64,000 nucleotides of DNA from Acidobacteriota bacterium (GTDB lineage Bacteria > Acidobacteriota > Blastocatellia > Pyrinomonadales > Pyrinomonadaceae): contig JADKEF010000003.1 in NCBI GenBank assembly GCA_016718135.1, positions 186,001-250,000 on the forward strand, given 5' to 3'. Shown here in pieces: positions 7,178 to 16,448 of the stretch. The notes below the pieces were generated by a model, which saw only the letters and a program-made list of their open reading frames with translations, ran no database searches and had not been told where the DNA came from. The position numbers and the translations under genes are program-made. How positions within the stretch are numbered: position 1 is the stretch's first letter; the number at the start of each line of letters is the position of its first letter.

Positions 7178-8275
7178 TTAGGCGAAACCAATCAATTCAT
7201 CACAAATTCGTCCCGCCGCTTTCCCATCCCAGAGCGGCGGGATCTTCGTTTCGGCTACCACAGGATTCTCGAGCACATTTTTCGCGGCCTGCTTGATCTT
7301 GTCCGGATCAGTTCCGACCAATACATTCGTTCCCATCTCTATCGTTATCGGCCGTTCCGTATTGTGGCGGAGCGTGAGGCATGGAATTCCGAGCACGGTC
7401 GTCTCTTCCTGTAAGCCGCCCGAATCGGTGAGGACCAAGCGAGCACCGCTATACAAACGCATGAAGTCGAGATAACCGAGCGGCTCGATCAGCTTGATGT
7501 TCGACGCAGCGATGCGGCCCAAGAAGCCAAATTCTTCGATCTTCGCACGCGTTCGCGGATGGACCGGAAAGATGATCGGCAGACGTTCCGCAACCGACAG
7601 CAACGCGTCGAGAATACCGCCGAAAACATCTCGCTCATCTACATTTGATGGCCGATGAAGCGTCATTACTGCGTACGCACCTTCAACGATCCCCAGATCG
7701 GTCCGAACTTTCGAGTTCTCCGCGATCTTCAGATGCTCGAGCAGCGAGTCGATCATCACATTCCCGACAAACCGCACGCGCTCCGCCGGAATGCCTTCCT
7801 GCCGCAAATTCTCATCCGCATCCTGCGAGGTCGTAAATAGCAGATCAGAGATCGAGTCGGTCAAGATGCGGTTGATCTCCTCCGGCATTCCACGATCCCA
7901 CGAACGCAATCCCGCCTCAACATGCGCGATCTTAATTCCAAGCTTCGCACACACCAGCGCGCACGCTATCGTCGAATTCACATCGCCGACCACCAACACC
8001 CAATCCGGCTTATGCTCCAGCACGACCGGCTCAAATTCGGTCATGATCTTCGCCGTCTGTACTGCGTGCGAGCCCGAACCGACACCCAGATAAATGTCCG
8101 GCTTCGGCATTCCGAGATCGTCAAAGAAAGCATCCGACATCGCCGCATCATAATGCTGCCCCGTATGCACGATCATCGGTTCAAACTCCGCCGCCCGCCG
8201 CTTCATCTCGGCATAGATCGGAGCGACCTTCATAAAATTGGGTCTCGCACCCGCAATATTGAGTATTTTTAGCAT
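7178..8275 (-). CDS. wecB: UDP-N-acetylglucosamine 2-epimerase (non-hydrolysing)
   Basis: 365 residues, usual size. It interconverts UDP-GlcNAc and UDP-ManNAc for surface polysaccharide synthesis in the cytoplasm. Family marks are all there: GARPNFMK at the N-terminus, HTGQHYD near 37, HVEAGLRSWDRGMPEEINR near 115-135, and LTDSGGLQEE near 285, with the catalytic acid residues inside them. ATG 8275. It stands alone in orientation after the rhodanese row (convergent, 12 bases apart) and is followed upstream by an unrelated copper protein, so no polysaccharide cluster is visible here. Confidence 0.93.
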   Translation of the reverse strand: MLKILNIAGARPNFMKVAPIYAEMKRRAAEFEPMIVHTGQHYDAAMSDAFFDDLGMPKPDIYLGVGSGSHAVQTAKIMTEFEPVVLEHKPDWVLVVGDVNSTIACALVCAKLGIKIAHVEAGLRSWDRGMPEEINRILTDSISDLLFTTSQDADENLRQEGIPAERVRFVGNVMIDSLLEHLKIAENSKVRTDLGIVEGAYAVMTLHRPSNVDERDVFGGILDALLSVAERLPIIFPVHPRTRAKIEEFGFLGRIAASNIKLIEPLGYLDFMRLYSGARLVLTDSGGLQEETTVLGIPCLTLRHNTERPITIEMGTNVLVGTDPDKIKQAAKNVLENPVVAETKIPPLWDGKAAGRICDELIGFA

Positions 8276-8345
8276 TCAGTTTGGTGAGATTCTATGCCGA
8301 TATATCTTCTTGGCGAACCTGAGGTTTTGATCGAAAGGACCTTCG

Positions 8346-9239
8346 CTAGGGCTGCTTAGCGTCGGCTGCCGCAAACATCTCCCTCTTTAGTTCTGCGGGT
8401 GTCCATTCATTTCCGGCAAAGATCTTGGTCACCTTGCCATCCGGGCCGATGACGGCGGTTCTGAGGCTATGGTTGATCTGGGTCTTGTCGTTCGCATCGA
8501 CCTCATACCTAAGGCCAAAGAAATCTGCGATCTTTCGTACTTCAGCATCTGTGCCCACGGCTAGCTGCCATATACCGAGGTCCGTCGCCCCTTTACCCAT
8601 GTACCCGAGGCCGTAGGACTTCAGCTTCTCCGGCGTGTCGTTCTCTGGGTCAAACGAGATCGACAAGAGGGCGAAACGGTTTCGCGGGCCCATTATTTGG
8701 TTTAGTTCGTTAGCTACATCGCTAAAATTTGTCGACATGCGTATGCAATAGTCCGCTATTGGACAACGTGAATATATAAATGTGATCGCGAGGGCTTTTC
8801 CGCGAAAGTCCTCGATCGAGATCTGTTTCTTATCCTGATTTGTCAGCGTGAAATCAGGCACTTCCTTGCCGATCTGGACAAACTTGTCGTTCTCCGGCGG
8901 AGTTTCTTGTCCTGGCATCGCAGCGGCGATGATGCCTATATTCTCCAGCCAGTATGGGTCTTTCGCCGTATTATCTACCACCAATTCGGCTCGGATCTCA
9001 GCTCCGATAGCGAGTTCGCTCCAGACCCAATCCGAATGGATCGGAAAATCCATCGTCATCGCGGGCATATAGCCCTCGACCGGTTCATGATCGATCTTGG
9101 CTGTCTTTGCTGCCTTGTCGATCGAAATGATCTTGCCCTTCAGCGGGTATCGCTCGGCGTTCGCGGACGCATTCGGGCTCGGCTGTTTGCAAGAGACAAA
9201 AAGAAAGCCCGACAATAAAAGCGTGAGTACTACTCTCAT
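8346..9239 (-). CDS. Sco1/SenC-like lipoprotein with N-terminal CusF-like copper domain
   Basis: 297 residues from ATG 9239, which has AGGAA upstream and opens a lipoprotein signal with lipobox FVSC (C17); a start at 9281 would add 14 non-signal residues. Residues about 31-100 resemble the CusF/copper-binding domain (MPAMTM at 58-63). Residues about 120-290 are a Sco/thioredoxin fold with C159 and C165 in RCPIADYC (a CxxxxxC spacing instead of the classic CxxxC) and a distal His in INHSLRT. Sco proteins deliver copper to the CuA site of cytochrome c oxidase or act as thiol oxidoreductases. The fusion suggests that one domain captures Cu(I) and passes it on. Confidence 0.88.
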   Translation of the reverse strand: MRVVLTLLLSGFLFVSCKQPSPNASANAERYPLKGKIISIDKAAKTAKIDHEPVEGYMPAMTMDFPIHSDWVWSELAIGAEIRAELVVDNTAKDPYWLENIGIIAAAMPGQETPPENDKFVQIGKEVPDFTLTNQDKKQISIEDFRGKALAITFIYSRCPIADYCIRMSTNFSDVANELNQIMGPRNRFALLSISFDPENDTPEKLKSYGLGYMGKGATDLGIWQLAVGTDAEVRKIADFFGLRYEVDANDKTQINHSLRTAVIGPDGKVTKIFAGNEWTPAELKREMFAAADAKQP

Positions 9240-9261
9240 AATTCCTAAAAATCCCAACTCG

Positions 9262-11595
9262 TCATTTACCAATATCCTCAACCGGCCGCAGTTCTCTGTC
9301 GTATAAATACGTGTACATCCGGAAATTCGCCATCACCTTGTATACGTAATCCTTTGTCTGGGTAAACATTATCTCCGGCACATATCTTTCCGGCAGGCTC
9401 GAGTTTGAACGGGCGAGCCAGCGTTTCATGTTGTCGTCACCGCCATTATAACTCGCGACGACAGCGTTGGGCTGCTCGGGGAACGCGGCAAAGAGTGTTT
9501 TTACGTAATGCGAACCGAAAAGTATCGAATTAGACGGAGAATAGAGATCGTCCTGAGCGAAACCCTTGATCTCGAGTTCTCCGGCAACGCGCGTCGAAGT
9601 AGTCGAGATGAATTGCATCAGTCCGCGTGCCGCAGCAAACGATTTTGCGTCGGGCTGAAAACGCGATTCCTGACGCATTATCGCGAGTATCAAACGCGGA
9701 TCGACGCCGCGCTCGGCAGACTCGCGGATCAGATCATCTTGAAACACTGCCGGATACATGAGGCGCAACTGAGCACGCGGCATCAGTTCTATCGGATAGT
9801 CGGCGGCGACCTTTTTCCAAGCCGGTTCAATGATCGCCAGGCCGAGATCGGCACGGTCGGCACGCACAAATAACTCAGCGTGCGTCGGGCTAAATTCGTC
9901 GATCGCATCGTCGAAAAGGCCGAGTTCGAGCAACCGTTTGGCGGTCCGATCGATCGTCGAGGTTTGCTCCGCTGGCTTTATTTCAGGCAGATCGGCGTAC
10001 TTTGGCAGCGTTCTTGCCGCCGATCGCATTGTTTGCAGGGCTTGTGCTCGTACTTCGGCGTTCTCGCTAATTCGATACAGCGATCTCGCACTCGCAAATT
10101 TCGCCTCGGCACTTTTCACCGTCGCGACATTCTTCAAGGCCGCGGCCTTGCCCAAGATCAACGGCTTTGCTTCCTCGATTAACGCCATCGCACGCAGACG
10201 CTCCGTCGCTCGCCAGCCGTAGTATTCGCCGCGTCCATCGTTGATCGCGAGATATTGGTCGATCGCCTCGACGTAACGTTTTTGGTTTTCGAGAACGAAT
10301 GCTTTTAGAAAATTTACCTCGATTTCGCTAGTGCCGCCCGGGATAGTTGTCCCGCCAAGGTCATTGAAATTTGCTAGGCGTTCAAGCTGCGCGTGAGCAA
10401 GGGGCCATTCCTCGCGGGCAATGTGAATACGAGCGGCGGCAAAGACGGCGACAGCCTCAGCCGGCTCGCCGCGAAAGACTTCTTCCGTTCTCGCACACCA
10501 TTTCAATGCATCCTGATCGACTCCCTGATCGCGTTGGAGGTCTACAATGTTCAAATAAGCCCGGTCGAGCTTTTCATCGGTTGGATATTTATCAATGAAC
10601 GACTGGTAGCGCTTGATGGCTTCCTTCGGCTTACCAACGCGGCCGTATGCGGCGGCGGCCTGGAGCAGAGCGTCTTTCGCCGTAGGGCTATCGGCGTGGC
10701 GTTCCAGGACACGTTCGTACCATTTTAGGGCCTCGACGTGGTTGCCAGACTGAGAATATCCGCGTCCTATCTGAAATATTGCGTCCGCCGCATTCGCCGC
10801 GAATCTCGCGATCACAGCGTTGTAATGCCGCCTCGCCGCCGGAAAATCACGGTTGAATTGATAAATTTCCGCGCGACGTAGATGCTCCGCCTCGCTCAGA
10901 TTAGGAGCATGATCCGCCACGGTGTCACCGCCATCAAGCCTATCGAGCGCCGCTGCCGCAGCCTGGGCGTGGTCATCAGCCTGAGCAGGATTTGGTGTTG
11001 TGTTGAGTAGATCTGTAAATATTTGCCGTGCCTTATCGACATTGCCGAGCCCCAGAAACGCTTGTCCGAGCATCGCCTGGCGTTCACGCGAATACGCTTT
11101 TTGAGCCGCCTCGCTCGGTTTTGTTGTTGCCGTTTCAGTCCTACCTGTCTTCAGAAAGCTTAGAGCTAGAGCGTAATTGCCAGTCTCGATGCTATTCTTG
11201 ACGATACGGTCGATCGCGGCGGCGGAGAGCGGATTTTCAACGTTCTCCACCTCTAACTGCTGCAAATAGATGCGTTCGAGCAATAGATTACCGGTCGAGC
11301 GGGCGATGCGGGACATTCGAGCTAGGGCATAGCCGCGTAAAAGTGATTCGCGGCGTGTCAAGTTCGCGTAGGTGCTCATCGCTTGGGCAATTCGTCCGTC
11401 GCTTTCGGCGAGACGGGCGAGCAGATAATCACGGTCGGCGGCCTCGAATTTCTTCGGGTCACCATCGCGTTCTGTTTGGAGTTGAATGATCGCCGCGGGA
11501 TAGTCGCGGGCGGTTTGAAGTTCTCCAACGGTCTGCGGCACGGAGTTTTGGAGCGACGCGGCAACTAGTAAGATTGTGCCTATCGCACGTTTCAT
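9262..11595 (-). CDS. slt: Soluble lytic murein transglycosylase with TPR region
   Basis: 777 residues. A signal peptide (1-21) is followed by about 580 residues of TPR-like helices (for example AIKRYQSFIDKYP near 330) and a C-terminal SLT domain (about 620-750) with catalytic Glu in ILAIMRQESRF, then GLMQ, and ASYNGGDDNMKRW. It cleaves the MurNAc-GlcNAc bond of peptidoglycan to give 1,6-anhydro products in the periplasm. The architecture matches the superhelical Slt70-like enzymes. It is transcribed ahead of the copper protein with a short gap and is divergent from folD, with 54 bases between the two starts. Confidence 0.92.
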   Translation of the reverse strand: MKRAIGTILLVAASLQNSVPQTVGELQTARDYPAAIIQLQTERDGDPKKFEAADRDYLLARLAESDGRIAQAMSTYANLTRRESLLRGYALARMSRIARSTGNLLLERIYLQQLEVENVENPLSAAAIDRIVKNSIETGNYALALSFLKTGRTETATTKPSEAAQKAYSRERQAMLGQAFLGLGNVDKARQIFTDLLNTTPNPAQADDHAQAAAAALDRLDGGDTVADHAPNLSEAEHLRRAEIYQFNRDFPAARRHYNAVIARFAANAADAIFQIGRGYSQSGNHVEALKWYERVLERHADSPTAKDALLQAAAAYGRVGKPKEAIKRYQSFIDKYPTDEKLDRAYLNIVDLQRDQGVDQDALKWCARTEEVFRGEPAEAVAVFAAARIHIAREEWPLAHAQLERLANFNDLGGTTIPGGTSEIEVNFLKAFVLENQKRYVEAIDQYLAINDGRGEYYGWRATERLRAMALIEEAKPLILGKAAALKNVATVKSAEAKFASARSLYRISENAEVRAQALQTMRSAARTLPKYADLPEIKPAEQTSTIDRTAKRLLELGLFDDAIDEFSPTHAELFVRADRADLGLAIIEPAWKKVAADYPIELMPRAQLRLMYPAVFQDDLIRESAERGVDPRLILAIMRQESRFQPDAKSFAAARGLMQFISTTSTRVAGELEIKGFAQDDLYSPSNSILFGSHYVKTLFAAFPEQPNAVVASYNGGDDNMKRWLARSNSSLPERYVPEIMFTQTKDYVYKVMANFRMYTYLYDRELRPVEDIGK

Positions 11596-11649
11596 TAAGG
11601 CGATTTTAGCAAACCAAGGCGAACTTCTGTAAAATCATCCCTTATCATT

Positions 11650-12579
11650 ATGTCAGCACGAATTTTGAGTGGTAAAACAATTGCCGAGGCGATCAAATCT
11701 GAAGTCGCGGCAGAGGTCGCGGGTCTGAAGGAAGTTCACGGATTTTCGCCTTGTCTTGTCGTCGTCCGTGTCGGCGAAGACCCCGCGTCGGCAGTCTATG
11801 TCGGCAGCAAAGTGAGAACCGCCGAGGAACTCGGCATCGTCTCGGAACATCTGCATTTCGACGCCGATACGTCGCAGGAAAAGATCGTCGAGGTCGTCAC
11901 GGAGCTCAATGAACGCCACGATGTTGACGGAATTCTCGTCCAACTGCCCCTGCCCAAACACATCGACGAACGCGAAATTCTGGAACTCATCGACCCCGAA
12001 AAAGACGTTGACGGCTTTCACCCGATCAACACCGGCCGCCTGATGCAGGGATACGAAGGCCTTGTTCCGTGTACACCCGCAGGCGTGATCGAGATCCTAA
12101 AACGCTCCGATATAGACATCGCCGGAAAACACGCCGTTGTCGTCGGCCGCAGCAATATCGTCGGCAAACCGATGGCGATGCTCCTGCTAAAAGAGAGTGC
12201 GACCGTCACGATCTGCCATTCGCGAACAAAAGACCTTCCATCCATCACACGCCAAGCTGACATCCTCGTCGCCGCCATCGGCCGTGCGGGATTTATCCGC
12301 TCCGAGCACATCGGCGAGGGTGCGACCGTTATTGACGTTGGTATAAACAACGTCTCGGACGTTGAACGGGCAGGTGAACTCTTCTCAAACGAAGAGATTG
12401 AAAAGAGACTGACCGCCATCGAAAATCGCGGATTCACCCTCGTCGGCGACGTAAATCCGCGAGAAGCGATGGAAAAATCCGCCAACTTCACCCCGGTCCC
12501 CGGCGGCGTCGGACTGCTGACCGTCGCGATGCTGATGAAAAACACGGTCGTTGCCGCAACAATCAGAAGAGGGGTTTAA
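11650..12579 (+). CDS. folD: Bifunctional methylenetetrahydrofolate dehydrogenase / cyclohydrolase
   Basis: 309 residues, slightly longer than the usual 280-300. It converts 5,10-methylene-THF to 10-formyl-THF in the cytoplasm. Seen: VGEDPASAVYVGSK (with the catalytic Tyr and Lys), QLPLPKHID, PCTPAGVIEILK, the NADP-binding VVVGRSNIVGKP, and PVPGGVGLLTVAML at the C-terminus. ATG 11650. An inverted repeat of CGCAAAG units follows it directly. Confidence 0.97.
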   Translation: MSARILSGKTIAEAIKSEVAAEVAGLKEVHGFSPCLVVVRVGEDPASAVYVGSKVRTAEELGIVSEHLHFDADTSQEKIVEVVTELNERHDVDGILVQLPLPKHIDEREILELIDPEKDVDGFHPINTGRLMQGYEGLVPCTPAGVIEILKRSDIDIAGKHAVVVGRSNIVGKPMAMLLLKESATVTICHSRTKDLPSITRQADILVAAIGRAGFIRSEHIGEGATVIDVGINNVSDVERAGELFSNEEIEKRLTAIENRGFTLVGDVNPREAMEKSANFTPVPGGVGLLTVAMLMKNTVVAATIRRGV

Positions 12580-12674
12580 CGCAAAGTCGCAAAGGAGCAA
12601 GGACGCAAAGGTGAAGAAACCAATGGTAATTCTCGGGCGACTTTGTTCCCTTTGCGTCTTTGCATCTTTGCGTT
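12578..12674. repeat. Inverted intergenic repeat of CGCAAAG units
   Basis: The left arm (12578-12611) reads as four units of the type CGCAAAG; the right arm (12648-12674) is the reverse complement with three units (CTTTGCGT). The left arm has about 8 bases more, that is one extra unit. The arms flank a 36-base spacer. Related units recur at 22761-22838 and 28600-28640. Confidence 0.75.
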
Positions 12675-12687
12675 GAAAAAAACCAAT

Positions 12688-12993
12688 ATGAACTTTGAAG
12701 AATATCAGTCCGAAGCAAGCCAGACGGCTCTCTATCCGCGGCGTATGTCCAATCTCGAATACCCGACCCTCGGGCTAGCCGGCGAGGCGGGTGAGGTTGC
12801 GAATATCGTCAAGAAAATTCAACGCGACCACGACGGTGTCATCACGGACGAGACGCGTCTGAAACTCAAAGACGAACTTGGCGACGTCCTTTGGTACATC
12901 TCCGCCTGCGCCGACGAACTCGGCCTGACACTCGCCGAGGTGGCGGCTTATAACGTCGATAAATTGGCGAAGCGGCACAATCGGACAGCATAG
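12688..12993 (+). CDS. MazG-like nucleotide pyrophosphohydrolase, about 101 aa
   Basis: ATG 12688 is chosen; the open frame from 12643 would start inside the repeat. The product has the MazG signature: GLAGEAGEVANIVKK (ExxE) and KDELGDVLWYI (ExxD), which bind Mg2+ for hydrolysis of NTPs to NMP and PPi. It is the single-domain, 100-residue type related to phage and RS21-C6-like proteins. The stop at 12993 touches the ATG of coaE, so the two are likely co-transcribed. Confidence 0.88.
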   Translation: MNFEEYQSEASQTALYPRRMSNLEYPTLGLAGEAGEVANIVKKIQRDHDGVITDETRLKLKDELGDVLWYISACADELGLTLAEVAAYNVDKLAKRHNRTA

Positions 12994-13596
12994 ATGCTCA
13001 AGATCGGCCTCACAGGTTCAATTGCCGTTGGTAAATCTTTTGTTTGCGAGTGTTTTTGCGAACTTGGTTGTCATGTGCTCGATGCGGATAAGACGTCGCG
13101 TGAGGTAGTGGCGAAAGGTACTGCAGGATTGGCTGAGATCGTAAGGCATTTTGGCGAAGATATTCTGCTGGAGAACTGCGAGCTTGACCGGAAAAAGATG
13201 GGTTCGATCGTCTTTGCAGATACCGAAAAACGCGAACTGCTCAACTCGATCATCCATCCACGAGTGATCGAATCTCAGAATGTGTGGATCGCGAAGCAGG
13301 CAGCTGACGACCCCGATGGCATCGCTATCATCGATGCCGCGTTGATGATCGAGTCGGGCGGTTACCGGCGGTTCGACAAATTGATTGTTGTCTGGTGCAG
13401 ACCTGATATACAATTGAAACGGTTGATGTTACGCGATTCGCTTAGCGAATCTGACGCTCTGGCGAGGATCGCGGCTCAGATGCCGCAGGATGAGAAAAAG
13501 AAGTTTGCCGATCACCTGATCGACACATCCGACGGCTTTGACACAACACGAAGATCTGTCGAGGAGCTTTACAAAACGCTCAAAAACTCGGCCTGA
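12994..13596 (+). CDS. coaE: Dephospho-CoA kinase
   Basis: 200 residues, family size. The P-loop is GSIAVGKS near residues 7-14, slightly unusual (Ala in place of the common Gly) but functional in form. The CoaE lid and substrate motifs are visible: LDADKTSREV near 30 and HPRVIES near 90. It makes the final phosphate transfer in CoA synthesis. It follows the MazG-like gene with no gap and precedes the oligopeptide-binding lipoprotein by three bases. Confidence 0.93.
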   Translation: MLKIGLTGSIAVGKSFVCECFCELGCHVLDADKTSREVVAKGTAGLAEIVRHFGEDILLENCELDRKKMGSIVFADTEKRELLNSIIHPRVIESQNVWIAKQAADDPDGIAIIDAALMIESGGYRRFDKLIVVWCRPDIQLKRLMLRDSLSESDALARIAAQMPQDEKKKFADHLIDTSDGFDTTRRSVEELYKTLKNSA

Positions 13597-13599
13597 CCG

Positions 13600-15447
13600 A
13601 TGCGTTCATTCTCAAGCAAATTCCTAGAAACAAAGGCCCTTGCGGTGCTTTTCGCCGCGCTCATCATGTCGGGCTGTACTGAGTTGCAGCAACCGAAGAT
13701 CGAGCCCTTCATCGCCGTCACGGGTCCGCCGCCGAAGCAGGAATTGCGCTGGAGCAACGGAAAGATGCCGAAGAGCCTCGACCCTGCACGGGCCGCAGCC
13801 GCACCTGAAACTGACATTGTCAGAGCGGTCTATGACGGGCTGACCGAGCTCGACGGAAAGGCGTTGAAGGCGACTCCGGCGATTGCGGAAGACTGGGAAT
13901 CTTCGGAGAATGACCGCGTTTGGACGTTCACGCTACGCAAAGACGCTCGCTGGTCGAACGGCGAACGCATCACTGCAAACGACTTTGTCCGCTCGTGGAA
14001 ACGCCTCGCCGCTCTCGGCGACAAGGCGGCGAACCGCTTTTTATTCCAGAACATCGTTGGCATGAACGACAAGCGGAAGGAAGATCTCGAATCTCCCGGC
14101 GATTTTCTCCAACCACAACACGAGATCGGTCCTGGTCCGGCGGGCAGTCCCGATCCTTTGGATCCACGAAGCCAATTGGCCGCATCATCACCGAATTCGA
14201 ATTCTACGTCTTTCTTACCTTCGGGCCCCAACGTACTACTTATTGAAAAAAAGGAGTTTGGGATCAAAGCGGCCGATGATAGCACCTTGCGTGTAAACCT
14301 TATCTTGCCCGACAAAGATTTTCCAAAGCTCGTCGCAAACCCGATATTTCGCCCAATTTATGGTGACGGAACGGCGTTCGACAAAGAAAAGCTAGATGCG
14401 ACGACCGTGACTAATGGAGCCTTTCGTATCGTAAAGATCGCGAACGATGGGATCACGTTGGAACCCGCGGAGACACATTGGGATCGAAAATCGGTGACGC
14501 TTGAGAGCGTGAAGTTTGTCGCGGCCGCATCCCCCGAAAGTGCTCTGAATGCATACAAACGAGGTGAGATTGATATTGTCACGAACGCGGCGTTTGAACC
14601 GCTGGCTTTAAAATTGCTCACGCCGTACGACGACTTTCGCCGGACGACGCATAGCGCGTTGAATTATTACGAGGTCAACACGGCTAAGGCTCCCTTTTCG
14701 GACCGACGCGTTCGCGAGGCTTTGGCGATCGCGATCGACCGCACCAAGCTGACCGAGGGCGACCTCGAAGGCATCATGCAGCCCGCGACGACGTTCTTTC
14801 CGACGAGCACTAAGAAGGACGGCACATTGTCGCTCGACGTTGCGAAGGCGAAGGAACTGCTGAGCAAGGCAGGATTTCCGAACGGCGATAACTTCCCTGC
14901 GGTTCGTTTGGTTGTAAATCGCAACGACATGCAGCAACGCGTCGCCCGTTCGGTCGCACGGATGTGGAAACAGAACCTTGGCATCGAAACGCAACTTATT
15001 GTCAAAGAATCCAGCGAGATCGAGGCCACAAAGCTCGCCGGTGAATACGACCTCATCCGTCGCGGGGTAGTTCTGCCGTCAGCTGACGAATTGGTCGGTC
15101 TCGAATCGGTCTTTGGCTCCGCCGAGAAGATCGAAGTTCCGCTTGTACGGCCGGCCGAAAGCGAAATTCCGCTCTCGGCTGAGGAGATCCAAACACGTCG
15201 CGGGCCTGCTGAAACAGGCGAACCGATCAGCGAGACAAGTGTCGTTGTGAAGCCAGATGGCCCGACGATCATGACTGAGGCCGATGTCCTCTTTGAGCTA
15301 AAAGGGATACCACTTTACTTCCCGACGTCCTATTCGTTGGTCAAGCCATACGTTCGCGGGTTCGATTCGAATGTTCTCGATGCACCGCTGCTCCAGAATG
15401 TGAGCATCGACACCGGTTGGCAGCCAGGACAATCGCCGACGCCTTAA
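13600..15447 (+). CDS. Peptide-binding lipoprotein of an ABC transporter (SBP family 5, OppA-like)
   Basis: 615 residues. The lipoprotein signal ends with IMSGC (C26). The solute-binding fold begins with LRWSNGKMPKSLDPARA and shows the DGLTELDG and W-x-FTLRKDARWSNGERITANDFV marks of family 5. Two unusual insertions stand out: a Pro/Ser/Asn-rich stretch at about 169-211 and an acidic, Pro-rich stretch at about 510-560 that replaces part of lobe I. Start ATG 13600. The two downstream ATPases suggest an oligopeptide importer, but no permease gene lies next to it. The ligand is unknown. Confidence 0.88.
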   Translation: MRSFSSKFLETKALAVLFAALIMSGCTELQQPKIEPFIAVTGPPPKQELRWSNGKMPKSLDPARAAAAPETDIVRAVYDGLTELDGKALKATPAIAEDWESSENDRVWTFTLRKDARWSNGERITANDFVRSWKRLAALGDKAANRFLFQNIVGMNDKRKEDLESPGDFLQPQHEIGPGPAGSPDPLDPRSQLAASSPNSNSTSFLPSGPNVLLIEKKEFGIKAADDSTLRVNLILPDKDFPKLVANPIFRPIYGDGTAFDKEKLDATTVTNGAFRIVKIANDGITLEPAETHWDRKSVTLESVKFVAAASPESALNAYKRGEIDIVTNAAFEPLALKLLTPYDDFRRTTHSALNYYEVNTAKAPFSDRRVREALAIAIDRTKLTEGDLEGIMQPATTFFPTSTKKDGTLSLDVAKAKELLSKAGFPNGDNFPAVRLVVNRNDMQQRVARSVARMWKQNLGIETQLIVKESSEIEATKLAGEYDLIRRGVVLPSADELVGLESVFGSAEKIEVPLVRPAESEIPLSAEEIQTRRGPAETGEPISETSVVVKPDGPTIMTEADVLFELKGIPLYFPTSYSLVKPYVRGFDSNVLDAPLLQNVSIDTGWQPGQSPTP

Positions 15448-15461
15448 CCTTCCTTTTTTAG

Positions 15462-16448
15462 ATGAACAGTGACGCGACAATCTTGTCAGTTCGCGGATTG
15501 ACCACGCATTTTCAGACTGCCGAGGGCGTCGTGAAGGCGGTCGATGACGTTTCGTTCGACCTCAAACGCGGCGAGACTCTCGGAATAGTCGGCGAATCTG
15601 GCTCGGGCAAATCCGTGACAAGCTTGTCGCTGATGAGGCTCGTGCCGCAATCGACAGGCGAGATCGTTTTTGACGGTGTGGATGTTAACAGGATGTCGGA
15701 AAATGACGTTCGCCGGATTCGAGGACGCCGCATGGCGATGATCTTTCAGGATCCGATGTCGTCGCTTAATCCGTATTTAAAAGTTTCGACACAGCTCGCG
15801 GAGATCACAAAACTGCATCTAGGCCTCGACCAAAAGCAGGCCCGCGAGCACGCCATCAAGATGCTCGAAACCGTCGGCATTCCCGACGCCGCTTCGCGTC
15901 TCGACAGCCATCCGCATGAGATGTCGGGCGGTATGCGGCAGCGTGTGATGATCGCGATGGCGTTGAGCTGCGAACCCGAATTGCTGATCGCCGATGAGCC
16001 AACGACCGCCCTCGACGTCACTATCCAAGCCCAGATCCTAGAACTGATCGGCGATCTCACCGCGAAGATGAACACCAGCGTCATCCTCATTACGCACGAC
16101 CTCGGCGTGCTGGCCGGGATGGCGGACAAGGTCATCGTGATGTACGCCGGACGCGTTTTCGAGCAGGCATCTGCCGTCGAATTATTCGCTCGAAGCGCAA
16201 ATCCGTACACGCTCGGCCTGCTAAAAAGCACTCCGGGCATTGCTGACGACACCGACGGAGACCTTTACCAGATTCCTGGAATGCCGCCGGATGCGGCGAA
16301 TCTTCCACGCGGCTGCCCGTTTGCCGAACGATGTGAACGAGCCGCAGACATCTGCCGCGACCAACCGCCACCGTTTGTCGACGTGAGCGAAGGCCATTTT
16401 TCGCTATGTCATTTTGCGAGTGAGATCTATGCGGAGGCGAAACATTGA
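15462..16448 (+). CDS. Oligopeptide ABC transporter ATPase (OppD/DppD-like)
   Basis: 328 residues. Walker A GESGSGKS near 45, signature MSGGMRQRVMIA near 157, Walker B LLIADEPTTALDV near 178, and the H-loop ITHDLG. The C-terminal OppD extension has the Cys-rich RGCPFAERCERA and CRDQPPP stretch, which in this family is known to carry a cluster-like Cys set. It is the first of a heteromeric ATPase pair and sits 14 bases after the binding protein. The stop overlaps the next start. Confidence 0.93.
   Translation: MNSDATILSVRGLTTHFQTAEGVVKAVDDVSFDLKRGETLGIVGESGSGKSVTSLSLMRLVPQSTGEIVFDGVDVNRMSENDVRRIRGRRMAMIFQDPMSSLNPYLKVSTQLAEITKLHLGLDQKQAREHAIKMLETVGIPDAASRLDSHPHEMSGGMRQRVMIAMALSCEPELLIADEPTTALDVTIQAQILELIGDLTAKMNTSVILITHDLGVLAGMADKVIVMYAGRVFEQASAVELFARSANPYTLGLLKSTPGIADDTDGDLYQIPGMPPDAANLPRGCPFAERCERAADICRDQPPPFVDVSEGHFSLCHFASEIYAEAKH

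Noticed and set aside
12643..12687. Extended start for the MazG-like protein
   Set aside because: The added part lies in a dispersed repeat; ATG 12688 fits the family.
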